Both the position numbers and the translations under genes were made by a program. A stretch of 64,000 bases of DNA from Deferribacter abyssi (GTDB taxonomy: Bacteria; Chrysiogenota; Deferribacteres; Deferribacterales; Deferribacteraceae), in NCBI RefSeq assembly GCF_049472655.1, contig NZ_JAQNCS010000001.1, forward strand, positions 1 to 64,000. The letters run 5' to 3'. The notes below the pieces were generated by a model. That model had not been told where the DNA came from, ran no database searches, and saw only the letters and a program-made list of their open reading frames with translations. The stretch's first letter is position 1. Each line of letters opens with the position of its first letter. Shown one piece after another: positions 16,730 through 25,607 of this stretch.

Positions 16730-17717
16730 ATTTATCTCTTAAAAAAGATATATCTTTTTTATCAATATTCATAAAAACCTCTTCCCCCTTTGTAATATTT
16801 AGTTTCATCAAATTACCATTCATTTTCACAAAAAGTTTCATTTTTCCATATATTAAATAAATTTTTTTATGATCAATAAAAGGTACTATTTCATCCACAA
16901 CACATTTAATAGAAATATCTTTTGTTGGCTTTTTATCAAGAATAACTTTTGTGGGATCAACTGTAAAATAACCTTTTATCTTATTATCAAGTAATGAAGA
17001 AGGTATGATATTCTTAAAACCTAGAAATCTTGCTGTTTCAAGATATTTTGGTTTATTTAAAATATCACTAGCATTGCCATATTCAACTATTCTTCCATTC
17101 AAAATAACAGCCATTTTCTTGGCTAAAAATGCAGCCTCTCGAAAATTATGAGTTACATGAATCACTGAAATACCATATTTTGGCACTATTTTTTTCAAAT
17201 ACTCCATTATTTCATAACGAAATGATGGATCAATTGCACTGAGAGGCTCATCAAGTAAAAGTATTTCCGGCTTTGACATTAACGCCCTTGCTATTGCAAC
17301 TCTCTGTTTTTCTCCTCCGCTGAGGTTATGAATATCTCTATTTAACAAACCTTCTAACTGTAAAAACTCTATAATCTCATCAAAAAGTTTTTTATACTCT
17401 TTTATTTTTCTATACTTAATGGAAAAAAGGATATTTTCTTTTACTTTTAAATTCGGAAACAAAGCAAAATCCTGATATACAAACCCAAAACATCTTTTTT
17501 CAGGAGCAATATCTGTAATATTTTTATCTTTAAAAAAAATTTTTCCTTTCCTAACTTTGTTAAAACCAGCAATCGTTTCCAACAACATCGTTTTGCCACT
17601 GCCAGTTTTACCAAGTAAAACGAAATATTCATTTTCTCCAATAGATAACTCATCAATTTTTAATTCAAAACTTTCTTTTTTTACAAAAAGATTCTTTATA
17701 TATAAAATGTTACCCAT
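16710..17717 (-). CDS. wtpC: Tungstate/molybdate ABC transporter ATPase
   Basis: A 335-residue ABC ATPase: Walker A GKTGSGKTMLLE, signature LSGGEKQRVAIARAL, Walker B LLLDEPLSAIDP, H-loop THNFREA. A C-terminal extension (about 235-335) has the beta-rich character of TOBE/oxyanion regulatory domains found in ModC/WtpC. It powers uptake through the WtpB permease and may be inhibited by bound oxyanion. It lies 95 bp after wtpA and overlaps wtpB. Confidence 0.9.
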   Translation of the reverse strand: MGNILYIKNLFVKKESFELKIDELSIGENEYFVLLGKTGSGKTMLLETIAGFNKVRKGKIFFKDKNITDIAPEKRCFGFVYQDFALFPNLKVKENILFSIKYRKIKEYKKLFDEIIEFLQLEGLLNRDIHNLSGGEKQRVAIARALMSKPEILLLDEPLSAIDPSFRYEIMEYLKKIVPKYGISVIHVTHNFREAAFLAKKMAVILNGRIVEYGNASDILNKPKYLETARFLGFKNIIPSSLLDNKIKGYFTVDPTKVILDKKPTKDISIKCVVDEIVPFIDHKKIYLIYGKMKLFVKMNGNLMKLNITKGEEVFMNIDKKDISFLRDKYGTKDK

Positions 17718-17812
17718 CTTTTACATACTCAAAAAAGTAGTAATAACCTTTATTATTTTAAAAAATCCTCTTAACAAACTTTATTTCATTTAATGATTGA
17801 TTACTGGAAAAT

Positions 17813-18769
17813 CTATTTACTTTCTAAAATGCTAGCATTACCTGTAATTACTGGTGGTTCAATAAACCGCTGTCCGTTTTCTTCCATTATCTTTTTTCCT
17901 TCTTCAGAAAGCAAAAATTTTATAAACTTAACAGCTCCTTCCTTGTTTAAAGGTAATTTATCACCATGCTCCACAATTGTAATACCATAAACCATAGGAG
18001 CACCTTTTTTTTCTATCCATGTACCTGGTTTTTTACCTGTAATCTTAAATGATACATTTTTATAGTAATCAGCCAACTCACTATCACCAAGAGATACTTC
18101 TTTAGGTAATTCCAAAAACTTCAATCCATGTTGCTTTGCAACCGATTTATAAATAAAAAGATAGTCTATAGCATGAGCTTCAAGTAATCCCAAAAGGTCA
18201 GTCTCTTTAGGCCTTACAATTATCTTCTTTTTATTCTCCTCTCCATTTTCATAACTATCACCATATCCAAGAAGTCTCTCAAAAAAACCTTTTATTCCAT
18301 AATATTTTTCAACAAGTTTAGCTACAAGCATACTTCTATAACCACACGGATCCAAATTTGGATTGGAATGCCCCACTTTTACACCTTTTTTTAGAAGAAT
18401 TTCAGGCCAATTATTGGAATTTACCACATCAGCATATTTTGATTTTTCTGTATATGCAATTGCCATTTCATTAGTAACAAAATGGATATTAAACTTCGCA
18501 TATTCTGGAATAAGTAAGTTATCAATAACTTTGTAATCTGCACTTGCCATAATATCAGCAGGTCTTTTCAGTTCTGTAATTTTTCTAGCACAAGCTCTAC
18601 TACCAGCAGCTTCTCTTACCACATCATATTGAGGATATTTTTTCTCAAACTCTTTTTCAATTTGTGCAAAAGGAACACTAAGGCTACCTGCATGAAAAAC
18701 AATTATTTTCTCTTTTGCAAAACCAAAAGTAGTAACTATTAACAAAATTAGAAAAATTTTTTTAACCAT
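17813..18769 (-). CDS. wtpA: Tungstate/molybdate-binding periplasmic protein
   Basis: A 318-residue solute-binding protein with an N-terminal signal peptide (1-18, hydrophobic, ending FGFA). The mature start IIVFHAGSLSVPF and the later motif SNPNLDPCGYRS are typical of the WtpA/archaeal-type ModA family, which binds tungstate tightly and molybdate in an octahedral site. It delivers oxyanion for Mo/W-pterin enzymes such as formate dehydrogenase, aldehyde oxidoreductase or nitrate reductase. ATG at 18769 follows GGGAGG at good spacing and overlaps the upstream regulator gene by 8 nt. Confidence 0.92.
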   Translation of the reverse strand: MVKKIFLILLIVTTFGFAKEKIIVFHAGSLSVPFAQIEKEFEKKYPQYDVVREAAGSRACARKITELKRPADIMASADYKVIDNLLIPEYAKFNIHFVTNEMAIAYTEKSKYADVVNSNNWPEILLKKGVKVGHSNPNLDPCGYRSMLVAKLVEKYYGIKGFFERLLGYGDSYENGEENKKKIIVRPKETDLLGLLEAHAIDYLFIYKSVAKQHGLKFLELPKEVSLGDSELADYYKNVSFKITGKKPGTWIEKKGAPMVYGITIVEHGDKLPLNKEGAVKFIKFLLSEEGKKIMEENGQRFIEPPVITGNASILESK

Positions 18770-19655
18770 ATACTATCCTCCCACTTATTTTAAAATTATA
18801 ACCATCTGTAATAGGTAAGCTTTTAAATGACTTTTCCCTTATAAACTCAAGAAAATTTTGAATTTCTTGGTTGAAATAAATCTTCTTTAATAAAATCATA
18901 TCAAAACGCTCATCAAAAATTTTAATAAAATTTAAATTAAAGAAATTTGCTACCGATTTTGTTGTAATGCCAAAAAGCTGTCTATTTTGCTTAACTAGCA
19001 TTCCAACTTCTAAATGGGTATTAACAATCTTTTCATCAAAAATATCTTCAGGATTTAATTTTTCTTTTCTTATCATCTCATTCTGCAATATCCTAATACC
19101 TGAACCAGTTTGCCTTTGAATCAGTTTTAATCCATTTTCATAAAACTCTTTTAAACTTTTATATGAACTATTCGATACAAAACCTACTTCTCTAAAAAAA
19201 AGATTCACAACCACACAATTAGCTGCAACTTTTCTCTTCTTTAAATAAGGGATATTAAAATCATTTTCTTCAAAATCGTATAGATGTGAAAAAGCTATAT
19301 GAGCTCTCTGATAAATAACATCTTCAACTCCATTTTTACTTCCTACATTACTATAAAAAATTCTCTTCAAAGTCTCTTTGAAATATCTTTCAAAAATGAA
19401 AGGGAGCAAAAAATCATCCGAGCCTGAAATTAAAATAATATTTTTTTCTAACAAATTTTTCAAACTTGAATCGGAGATATTATTAAGTGAACTCAACTTT
19501 ATATAATCCAGCAGTTCATTTTTTGGAAACAGCCATTTTCCAGTTATTTTAGTAGCAGGCAAAACTCCAGTTTGAGCTAAAACATAAACCTTTTTTTCAT
19601 TGATACTAAGTAACTCAGCTACCTCTTTTGTGGTTAACAAGTGTTTTATTTCCAT
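18762..19655 (-). CDS. Excisionase-type HTH protein fused to a periplasmic-binding-like domain
   Basis: A 297-residue cytoplasmic protein. Residues 1-53 are a MerR/excisionase-type DNA-binding domain (LTTKEVAELLSINEKKVY ... GKWLFPKNELLDYI). The rest resembles a periplasmic-binding-protein-like ligand domain (COG1910 type), with GSDDFLLPF near 78 and RQTGSGIRILQ near 185. Such fusions often sit beside molybdate/tungstate transporters and are thought to sense oxyanion in the cytoplasm. Here it is the first gene of the wtp operon, overlapping wtpA, so it probably controls its own operon (inference). The promoter lies so close to the ATG that the mRNA should be leaderless. Confidence 0.85.
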   Translation of the reverse strand: MEIKHLLTTKEVAELLSINEKKVYVLAQTGVLPATKITGKWLFPKNELLDYIKLSSLNNISDSSLKNLLEKNIILISGSDDFLLPFIFERYFKETLKRIFYSNVGSKNGVEDVIYQRAHIAFSHLYDFEENDFNIPYLKKRKVAANCVVVNLFFREVGFVSNSSYKSLKEFYENGLKLIQRQTGSGIRILQNEMIRKEKLNPEDIFDEKIVNTHLEVGMLVKQNRQLFGITTKSVANFFNLNFIKIFDERFDMILLKKIYFNQEIQNFLEFIREKSFKSLPITDGYNFKISGRIVYG

Positions 19656-19662
19656 AATATGT

Positions 19663-19691
19663 GCTATAACAGAAAATAATTACTTTTTCAA
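19663..19691 (-). promoter_or_regulatory. Promoter of the wtp operon, probably giving a leaderless mRNA
   Basis: On the minus strand: -35 TTGAAA (19691-19686), a 17-bp spacer, and -10 TATAGC (19668-19663). Seven bases separate the -10 from the ATG at 19655, placing the transcript start at or next to the codon. No ribosome-binding site precedes the gene. Confidence 0.55.
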
Positions 19692-19796
19692 ACAAAAAAT
19701 AACAAAACAAAAATATTAATTAAAAATATTAAATTTTAAACATATGTTTAAAATGGCTTCAGAAAGATTACAACATACTTAAAATTAAAATATTAT

Positions 19797-20555
19797 TTAA
19801 AATGGATATTCAGTGAGGCCTCCATCCACAACTAAAGATGTACCTGTAATATATGAAGCTTCCTTAGAAACTAGAAAATAAGCCGCATTGGCAAATTCTT
19901 CTACATCAGCAATTCTTTTTGCAGGTATTATATTAGCAATACTACTATAAACCTCTTCATATTTTTTATTTTCTCTTTTCATCTTATCTTCAATCAAAAA
20001 TTTAACTCTATCAGTAAGTGTATAACCAGGAGCGATTGTGTTTACAGTTATTCCAAAAGATGCCACTTTTTTTGCTAAAGATTTTACATAGCTCGTCAGA
20101 GCCGCTCTTAAACAATTTGAAATGAGTAGATTATCAATAGGTTTTTTAACTGATACACTCGTAATAACCAAAATTCTACCATATCTCTTTTTCATCATAA
20201 TTTTTGCACATTTTTCTATTATTTTTACAGGATTTAAAAATATTGAATCAAAATGCGATTTCCAATCTTCATCAGTTATTTCAAAAACCTCTCCAGCTTT
20301 AGGGCCAGGTGAATTTATTACAAGAATATCAAACTCTTCTTTTTCAATTGTTTTCAACAAGTTTTCCACATCTTTCCCTTCAAAAATATTGCATTTAACA
20401 CCAACACAACTTTTGCCTAACTCTTTTTCAATACTAGTAATATTTTTTTTAGACGATGATGTAAAAAATGTTTTTATTCCATTATTTACCAGTTTTTCCA
20501 CAACAGATTTTCCTAACCCTTTACTTCCAGATGTTACAAGTGCTTTATATTTCAT
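19797..20555 (-). CDS. Short-chain dehydrogenase/reductase with atypical S-x-x-x-R active site
   Basis: A 252-residue SDR with the nucleotide motif TSGSKGLG (8-15), an NSPGP strand end (81-85) and the C-terminal GTSLVVDGGLTEYPF. The catalytic serine is likely Ser133 (ITSVSV), but the usual Y-x-x-x-K is replaced by S146-N-C-L-R150 (LISNCLRAAL). This substitution marks a recognised SDR branch annotated as FabG-like but without the classical tyrosine, so its chemistry is uncertain. The frame extends to a TTG at 20567, but ATG at 20555 follows GGAGG at 5-nt spacing and is chosen. It is divergent from ilvA and monocistronic. Confidence 0.85.
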   Translation of the reverse strand: MKYKALVTSGSKGLGKSVVEKLVNNGIKTFFTSSSKKNITSIEKELGKSCVGVKCNIFEGKDVENLLKTIEKEEFDILVINSPGPKAGEVFEITDEDWKSHFDSIFLNPVKIIEKCAKIMMKKRYGRILVITSVSVKKPIDNLLISNCLRAALTSYVKSLAKKVASFGITVNTIAPGYTLTDRVKFLIEDKMKRENKKYEEVYSSIANIIPAKRIADVEEFANAAYFLVSKEASYITGTSLVVDGGLTEYPF

Positions 20556-20572
20556 AATAACCTCCAAAAAAG

Positions 20573-20600
20573 TTGACTAATTCCTTTCTTAATGTATAAC
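20573..20600 (+). promoter_or_regulatory. Promoter of ilvA-dnaA, probably giving a leaderless mRNA
   Basis: -35 TTGACT (20573-20578), a 16-bp spacer, and -10 TATAAC (20595-20600). The first in-frame ATG (20592) lies upstream of the -10 and could not be in this transcript. The next ATG (20610) is nine bases after the -10, at the expected transcription start. This promoter may also drive dnaA. Confidence 0.6.
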
Positions 20601-20609
20601 TACAATATC

Positions 20610-21809
20610 ATGTATAGAGAAATTATCAATGCCTATGAAAGAATCAAAGGTTTTATAAAAAATATTCCTCTTTATTATTCTAATATTTTTAGTGAATTAA
20701 AAGATGGAAATATTTATCTAAAACTTGAAAATCTCCAAAGAACTGGTTCTTTTAAGATTCGTGGTGCTTTAAACTGCATGCTAAAAAATGCTGAAATATG
20801 CAGAAATGGTGTTATTGCAGCTTCCGCTGGTAATCATGCACAAGGTGTAGCTTTTAGCGCAAAAATATTAAATATCCCTGCAACAATCGTAATGCCTGAA
20901 ATTACACCTTTGATAAAAATTATGAACACCTCTAAATATGGCGCAAAGGTTATTCTTCATGGTAAAACTTATGATGATGCTTATAATAAAGCAGTAGAAT
21001 TATCTAAAAAAGAAGGGCTTTTTTTTATACACCCTTTTGAAAATGAAGACGTTATAGCTGGACAAGGTACTATTGGATATGAAATATTAAATGAACTTAC
21101 GGAAATAGACCAAATTCTAGTACCCATAGGTGGTGGTGGTTTAATTTCTGGGATAGCTACTTATGTAAAACATGTCAATCCGGATACAAAAATAATAGGA
21201 ATACAAGCTGACAATGCAGCAGGCATGTATTACTCTCATATGCGTAAAAAAGTAGTTACATTATCCTCTTCTGCTACTATTGCAGAAGGGATTGCTGTAA
21301 AACGTGTTGGGAATAAAACTTTTGAAATATGTGAAAGTTATGTTGATGATGTCATTACTGTATCAGATGATGAAATAGCATATGCAATACTTCAGCTTAT
21401 TGAACAATCTAAATTGGTAGTTGAAGGTGCAGGGGCTGTAGGAATAGCAGCCATTTTAAGCAACAAAGTTAATGTAAAAAATAAAAACACTATTGTAATA
21501 ATTTCAGGTGGAAATATCGATGTAAATTTAATATCAAGAATAATAAACAAAGGTATGGTTACCACAGGAAGATATTGTCAAATAATGGTAAATGTAAAAG
21601 ATATGCCAGGATCATTATCAGCTATTACAGGCATTATAGCTTCACTTCAAGCAAATATTTTAGATATAAAACATCATAGGTTTGACGCAAATCTTCCAGT
21701 TAATTATACAAAAGTTATTTTTGATCTTGAAACAAAAGGATTCAATCATATTGAAAAAATAATTTCTGAATTAAACAAGGCTGGTTTTGAGGCTAGGGCA
21801 AATGGGTAG
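20610..21809 (+). CDS. ilvA: Threonine ammonia-lyase (threonine dehydratase) with ACT domain
   Basis: A 399-residue PLP enzyme converting threonine to 2-oxobutanoate. The lysine motif is in GSFKIRGALN, the glycine-rich phosphate loop is PIGGGGLISG, and a C-terminal ACT domain (about 325-399, beginning MVNVKDMPGSLSAITG) matches the TdcB-like/IlvA short-form architecture with one ACT domain. ATG at 20592 adds six residues, but a promoter -10 lies after it, and family members start near MYREIINAYERIKG, so 20610 is chosen. The gene overlaps dnaA by 8 nt, an unusual coupling. Role: isoleucine synthesis or threonine catabolism; the single ACT domain leaves this open. Confidence 0.93.
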   Translation: MYREIINAYERIKGFIKNIPLYYSNIFSELKDGNIYLKLENLQRTGSFKIRGALNCMLKNAEICRNGVIAASAGNHAQGVAFSAKILNIPATIVMPEITPLIKIMNTSKYGAKVILHGKTYDDAYNKAVELSKKEGLFFIHPFENEDVIAGQGTIGYEILNELTEIDQILVPIGGGGLISGIATYVKHVNPDTKIIGIQADNAAGMYYSHMRKKVVTLSSSATIAEGIAVKRVGNKTFEICESYVDDVITVSDDEIAYAILQLIEQSKLVVEGAGAVGIAAILSNKVNVKNKNTIVIISGGNIDVNLISRIINKGMVTTGRYCQIMVNVKDMPGSLSAITGIIASLQANILDIKHHRFDANLPVNYTKVIFDLETKGFNHIEKIISELNKAGFEARANG

Positions 21810-23133
21810 TGAAAGAATATGGGAAGAGGTTTTAAAAGAAGCAAAAAATCATCTTTCTGAACAAATTGTTAATACGTGGCTTAAACCAATAAAAGTTGGT
21901 GAATTAAGAGGTGATTTTATTCAACTCATTGCACCAAATAAATTTTATAAAAATTGGATAGAAACAAAATATCTTTCTTTAATAAAAAAGATCTTTAATG
22001 AATCGCTTTCTATTGAAGCACAAACAATTCAAGTAATTACGAAATTATCTGAAAAACAAAAAAAACCTATAGCACAATCAGTCTCTTCAGCTGTAACAGT
22101 AGATGTTTTTACTTCTAACTTGAATAAACAGTATACATTCGATAATTTTGTTGTAGGTAATTCTAATAATTTTGCTCATGCTGCATGCCTTGCTGTTTCA
22201 GAGGGTTATTTTCATACTTATAATCCACTTTTTATCTACGGTGGTGTTGGGTTGGGTAAAACACACTTAATGCATGCTGTGGGCAATAAATTATTAGAAA
22301 AATTTCCAAAACTAAAAGTATTATACATATCAAGTGAAAACTTTACAAATGAAATGATTTCATCATTGAAATCTAAAAAGATGGATGAATTTAGAGAAAA
22401 ATACAGAAAGATTGACGTTTTATTATTTGATGATGTTCAGTTTTTAGCTGGAAAACAGAGAAGTACTGAGGAGTTTTTCTACACCTTTAATTCATTATAC
22501 GATTCTCAAAAACAGATAATACTCACATCAGACAAAACTCCAGATGAAATACCTGAAATGGAAGAAAGATTAAAAAGTAGATTTGCCTGGGGTTTAATAG
22601 CTGATATTCAACCACCTTCTGTAGAAGAAAAAACGGCTATTTTAATGAAAAGAGCTGAGCAGATGAATATTCCTCTTGATGAAAAAGTAGCTCTTTTTAT
22701 TGCTGAAAACCTAAAAAGTGATAATGTTAGGGAATTAATAGGGGCATTAATCAGATTATCGGCATATTCTTCATTTAATGGTGAACCAATTTCCGTTGAA
22801 CTTGCAAAAAAAACTCTTGATAAATTTTTAATTAAAAAAGACAAAATCATAACATTCGATTCAATTTTAAAAGTTGTTTGTGAATATTTTAACGTAAAAT
22901 TAACGGAATTAAAATCTAAAAAAAGAACAAAAAGTATAGCTTATCCTAGGCAGATTGCTATGTTTCTTATGAGAGAAAAATTAAATTGTTCATTAAGTGA
23001 AATTGGTGAAATTTTTGGAGGTAGAGATCATTCAACAGTTCTACACTCAATAAACTCAATAGAAAAAAAAATAAAAAAAGATAAAGAACTAAAAGAAATT
23101 ATAAAAATCCTTGAAAAAGCTCTTTACGAGTAA
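21802..23133 (+). CDS. dnaA: Chromosomal replication initiator DnaA
   Basis: A 443-residue DnaA. Domain I (1-75, IWEEVLKEAKNHLSEQIVNTW) precedes a short linker. The AAA+ domain has Walker A GGVGLGKTH with Lys153, Walker B LLFDDVQFLAG, and sensor motifs. The C-terminal helix-turn-helix carries the signature GGRDHSTVLHSI for DnaA-box recognition. An in-frame TTG exists at 21787; ATG at 21802, just after an AGGG element, is preferred. Its start overlaps the ilvA stop region, so translation is probably coupled to ilvA. Candidate oriC lies immediately downstream. Confidence 0.98.
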   Translation: MGSERIWEEVLKEAKNHLSEQIVNTWLKPIKVGELRGDFIQLIAPNKFYKNWIETKYLSLIKKIFNESLSIEAQTIQVITKLSEKQKKPIAQSVSSAVTVDVFTSNLNKQYTFDNFVVGNSNNFAHAACLAVSEGYFHTYNPLFIYGGVGLGKTHLMHAVGNKLLEKFPKLKVLYISSENFTNEMISSLKSKKMDEFREKYRKIDVLLFDDVQFLAGKQRSTEEFFYTFNSLYDSQKQIILTSDKTPDEIPEMEERLKSRFAWGLIADIQPPSVEEKTAILMKRAEQMNIPLDEKVALFIAENLKSDNVRELIGALIRLSAYSSFNGEPISVELAKKTLDKFLIKKDKIITFDSILKVVCEYFNVKLTELKSKKRTKSIAYPRQIAMFLMREKLNCSLSEIGEIFGGRDHSTVLHSINSIEKKIKKDKELKEIIKILEKALYE

Positions 23134-23497
23134 ACTCAATAAACTTCTCAGTAACAAATAATTAATTGTTTCATCTAGTTTAAAAAGAGACATGTTTTTT
23201 AGATTTTCGGCTCAAAAATAAATTAAGCACAAGATTATTTAATAGTGAATTCTCTCATAAATTTCTAATAAAACATAAAGCAATTAAATGTTTAAAATAT
23301 TGTGTCAAACTTGTTTATAACTACACACAAGAATTATACTGTGGAAAAACCAACATTTCTCAACATATATAATAATATTTTCAACATATAAAATATCACT
23401 TAACACACTTAAAAATAAAACAAATTTCTGCTTGTAAACAATTCCAAAATGCTATATTACTATTATTACTATCTTTAAATAAATTAGGAGTATAATA
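23134..23497. other. dnaA-dnaN intergenic region, candidate replication origin
   Basis: These 364 very AT-rich bases hold no gene. TGTGGAAAA (23340-23348) differs at one position from the DnaA box TGTGGATAA. CAACAT occurs at 23351, 23361 and 23382 (spacings of 10 and 21 bp, about one and two helical turns), twice within the longer TCAACATATA. AT-only tracts could be the unwinding element. No cluster of consensus DnaA boxes is seen, so assignment as oriC rests mainly on position. Confidence 0.5.
23432..23458 (+). promoter_or_regulatory. Probable dnaN promoter with extended -10
   Basis: TATATT (23453-23458) is preceded by TGC, giving an extended -10 (TGn). A weak -35 TTGTAA (23432-23437) lies 15 bp upstream. 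dnaN starts at 23498 after AGGAG at 7-nt spacing. Confidence 0.45.
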
Positions 23498-24607
23498 ATG
23501 AAGTTTAAATGTTTGAAAAACGATATTGTAGAACTAGTCAATCACGCAAACAACTTCACTACTTCCAAAAACTTAAATACAATCTTACAAAACTTATATA
23601 TAGAAGCCGAAGGTAATGAAATAACCATCAAATCCACCAACTTACAAACAGCATTTACAGGAAAATTTGAAGCTGATATAGAACAAACAGGTACAACCAC
23701 AATACCAGCAAAAAAATTTGCAGAAATCTTAAAAGAACTTCCAGATGGCAGCATAATTAACGCAGAATTTACTGGATCAAAATTCATAATCAAATGCGGC
23801 AAATCAAAGTTTACACTCTCAACCCTACCACCTGAACATTTCCCCACCATAGCAGACATAACTCCAGAGTATTTTATAAGACTTAAATCAGAACAGCTAA
23901 AAGTTATGTTTGAAAAAATACAATTTTGTATATCAAATGATAGATCAAAACCTGAATACACAGGTGGCCACTTCAAAGTATTTGGCAATAAATTAGAACT
24001 CTCAGCGGCTGACTTTCAAAAGATTGGTGTAACCGAGTCAAATTTCGAAGAAGAGTTTTCCGATGAATTTACCATAAACATCCCTAAAAAGACAATTACA
24101 GAACTCATCAAAATCCTTGACATTAATGAATATATTTCAATCGAAACAGATAGAAAACAGGCCATATTCAAAACTGGTAATATAACTATATACACAAAGC
24201 TAATAGAAAAATATATTTCAAGTTTAAATAAGCTTTTCAATATTGAATACAAAGTAAGCGTAAAGCTTCCAAAAAGCAAAATATTAGAATCTGTAAAAAG
24301 AGTTTCTACGTTAACAAGTGATATTACCCATGCTGCTGTTTTCTCTTTTAATCAAAACCAATTAGACATATACAGCCTAGAAACAGAATATGGACATGGA
24401 TATGAATCAGTTGATGGTATAGAATACGAATACGAACCAATGGATATAATCTTAAACACAAAACACGTAATTGACATTTTAAGTCACATAGATTCGGAAT
24501 TCTTTATAATGAAATTAGTAGGCAGAAAAAATCCAATACTTTTTTATCCTGACGATGATTGGTATAAATATCTGCTCACACCAATATCAATAGAACGTAA
24601 ACACTAA
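23498..24607 (+). CDS. dnaN: DNA polymerase III beta subunit (sliding clamp)
   Basis: A 369-residue clamp with three repeated clamp domains (about 1-120, 125-245 and 250-369). The N-terminal pattern with TTTIPAKKFAEILKELPDG is characteristic. The C-terminus (FYPDDDWYKYLLTPIS) matches the position of the usual YLxMPxR end but is diverged. It encircles DNA as a homodimer and tethers the polymerase. It follows dnaA across the candidate origin and abuts recF. The plus strand of this gene is clearly C-rich over G (81 to 42 in 23521-23880 by hand count), opposite to gyrB. Confidence 0.95.
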   Translation: MKFKCLKNDIVELVNHANNFTTSKNLNTILQNLYIEAEGNEITIKSTNLQTAFTGKFEADIEQTGTTTIPAKKFAEILKELPDGSIINAEFTGSKFIIKCGKSKFTLSTLPPEHFPTIADITPEYFIRLKSEQLKVMFEKIQFCISNDRSKPEYTGGHFKVFGNKLELSAADFQKIGVTESNFEEEFSDEFTINIPKKTITELIKILDINEYISIETDRKQAIFKTGNITIYTKLIEKYISSLNKLFNIEYKVSVKLPKSKILESVKRVSTLTSDITHAAVFSFNQNQLDIYSLETEYGHGYESVDGIEYEYEPMDIILNTKHVIDILSHIDSEFFIMKLVGRKNPILFYPDDDWYKYLLTPISIERKH

Positions 24608-25597
24608 ATGATTTTGAAAGAACTTAGTATAGAAAACGTTAGAAATCACGCACAAAAAAAATTCAATTTTGAAAAAAAAAACTATATAACTGGTATTAAC
24701 GGAGCAGGAAAAACTAGTATTTTAGAAGCAATTATAGTTTCTATAAGCAGAAAAAGCTTTAAAACTAACAAACTTTCTGATATGATAACCATCAAAAAAG
24801 AACATTCTATAATAAATGCGCTATTCGAAAAACATAATTTTGATTATAAATTTCTACTAAAAATCGAAAAAAATAAAAAATACCACTTATTAAACGGAAA
24901 AAAGATTGAGAAACTTCAAGACATAATTATTAATTTTCCAATATTTATACACTCACCTTACTATGAAGGATTAACCGACAAGAGCAATAGAAAAAAACTC
25001 TCATTCATTGACAAAACCTTATTCTTCATAAACAAAGAATACAGAATTTTATTGAAAAAGCACAACAGATTAATAGAACAAAAAAAAAACCTCTTAATAA
25101 AACACAGAGACTACAAAAATATAGAAATATACAATGAAATGATAACTGATTTACTAAAAAAAATATTGAATTATAGAAAAGAACTTCTCAATTCTATAAA
25201 TGAAAGATTAAGAAATCACAGCACATTAAAACATATACACTTCGAAATTTATCAGGAAAACATACGTAATCTTATAAACAAGGAGAAAACTATAAATAAA
25301 AGTTTGTTAAGTTCAAACTCACAAACAATAAAAATAACAAACAGAGACAATATAAATATAGAAAATCTACTCTCATTTGGTCAAAAAAAAGAATTATCCA
25401 TATTCACTGTATACTCAACTCTTAAAATTATTGAAGAAAACAAAAAAGATGATATAATAATCCTTTTAGATGACTTCGAAGCAGGTTTAGATGAAAAGCG
25501 GGTAAAAATATTTTATGAGCTTTTTTCTAAAAACCAGATTATCATAACTGGCGTGGAAAAAAAATATATAAAAAATATAAATACAATTAATTTGTGA
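24608..25597 (+). CDS. recF: DNA repair protein RecF (SMC-like ATPase)
   Basis: A 329-residue RecF, shorter than the usual 350-370. Walker A is GINGAGKTSIL (about 29-39), the signature LLSFGQKKELSI lies near 255, and Walker B is IILLDDFEAGLDEKR near 281-295. Between them is a Lys/Asn-rich helical region. RecF loads RecA at single-strand gaps with RecO and RecR. Sequence conservation is low and composition very A-rich, but motifs and position (directly after the dnaN stop, before gyrB) leave little doubt. Plus-strand C exceeds G as in dnaN. Confidence 0.93.
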   Translation: MILKELSIENVRNHAQKKFNFEKKNYITGINGAGKTSILEAIIVSISRKSFKTNKLSDMITIKKEHSIINALFEKHNFDYKFLLKIEKNKKYHLLNGKKIEKLQDIIINFPIFIHSPYYEGLTDKSNRKKLSFIDKTLFFINKEYRILLKKHNRLIEQKKNLLIKHRDYKNIEIYNEMITDLLKKILNYRKELLNSINERLRNHSTLKHIHFEIYQENIRNLINKEKTINKSLLSSNSQTIKITNRDNINIENLLSFGQKKELSIFTVYSTLKIIEENKKDDIIILLDDFEAGLDEKRVKIFYELFSKNQIIITGVEKKYIKNINTINL

Positions 25598-25607
25598 AAG
25601 GTGAATA

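Noticed and set aside
23498..25597. dnaN-recF as a horizontally acquired block
   Set aside because: The skew differs from gyrB, but gene order is the standard dnaA-dnaN-recF-gyrB arrangement and both proteins look vertically typical; composition alone is not enough.
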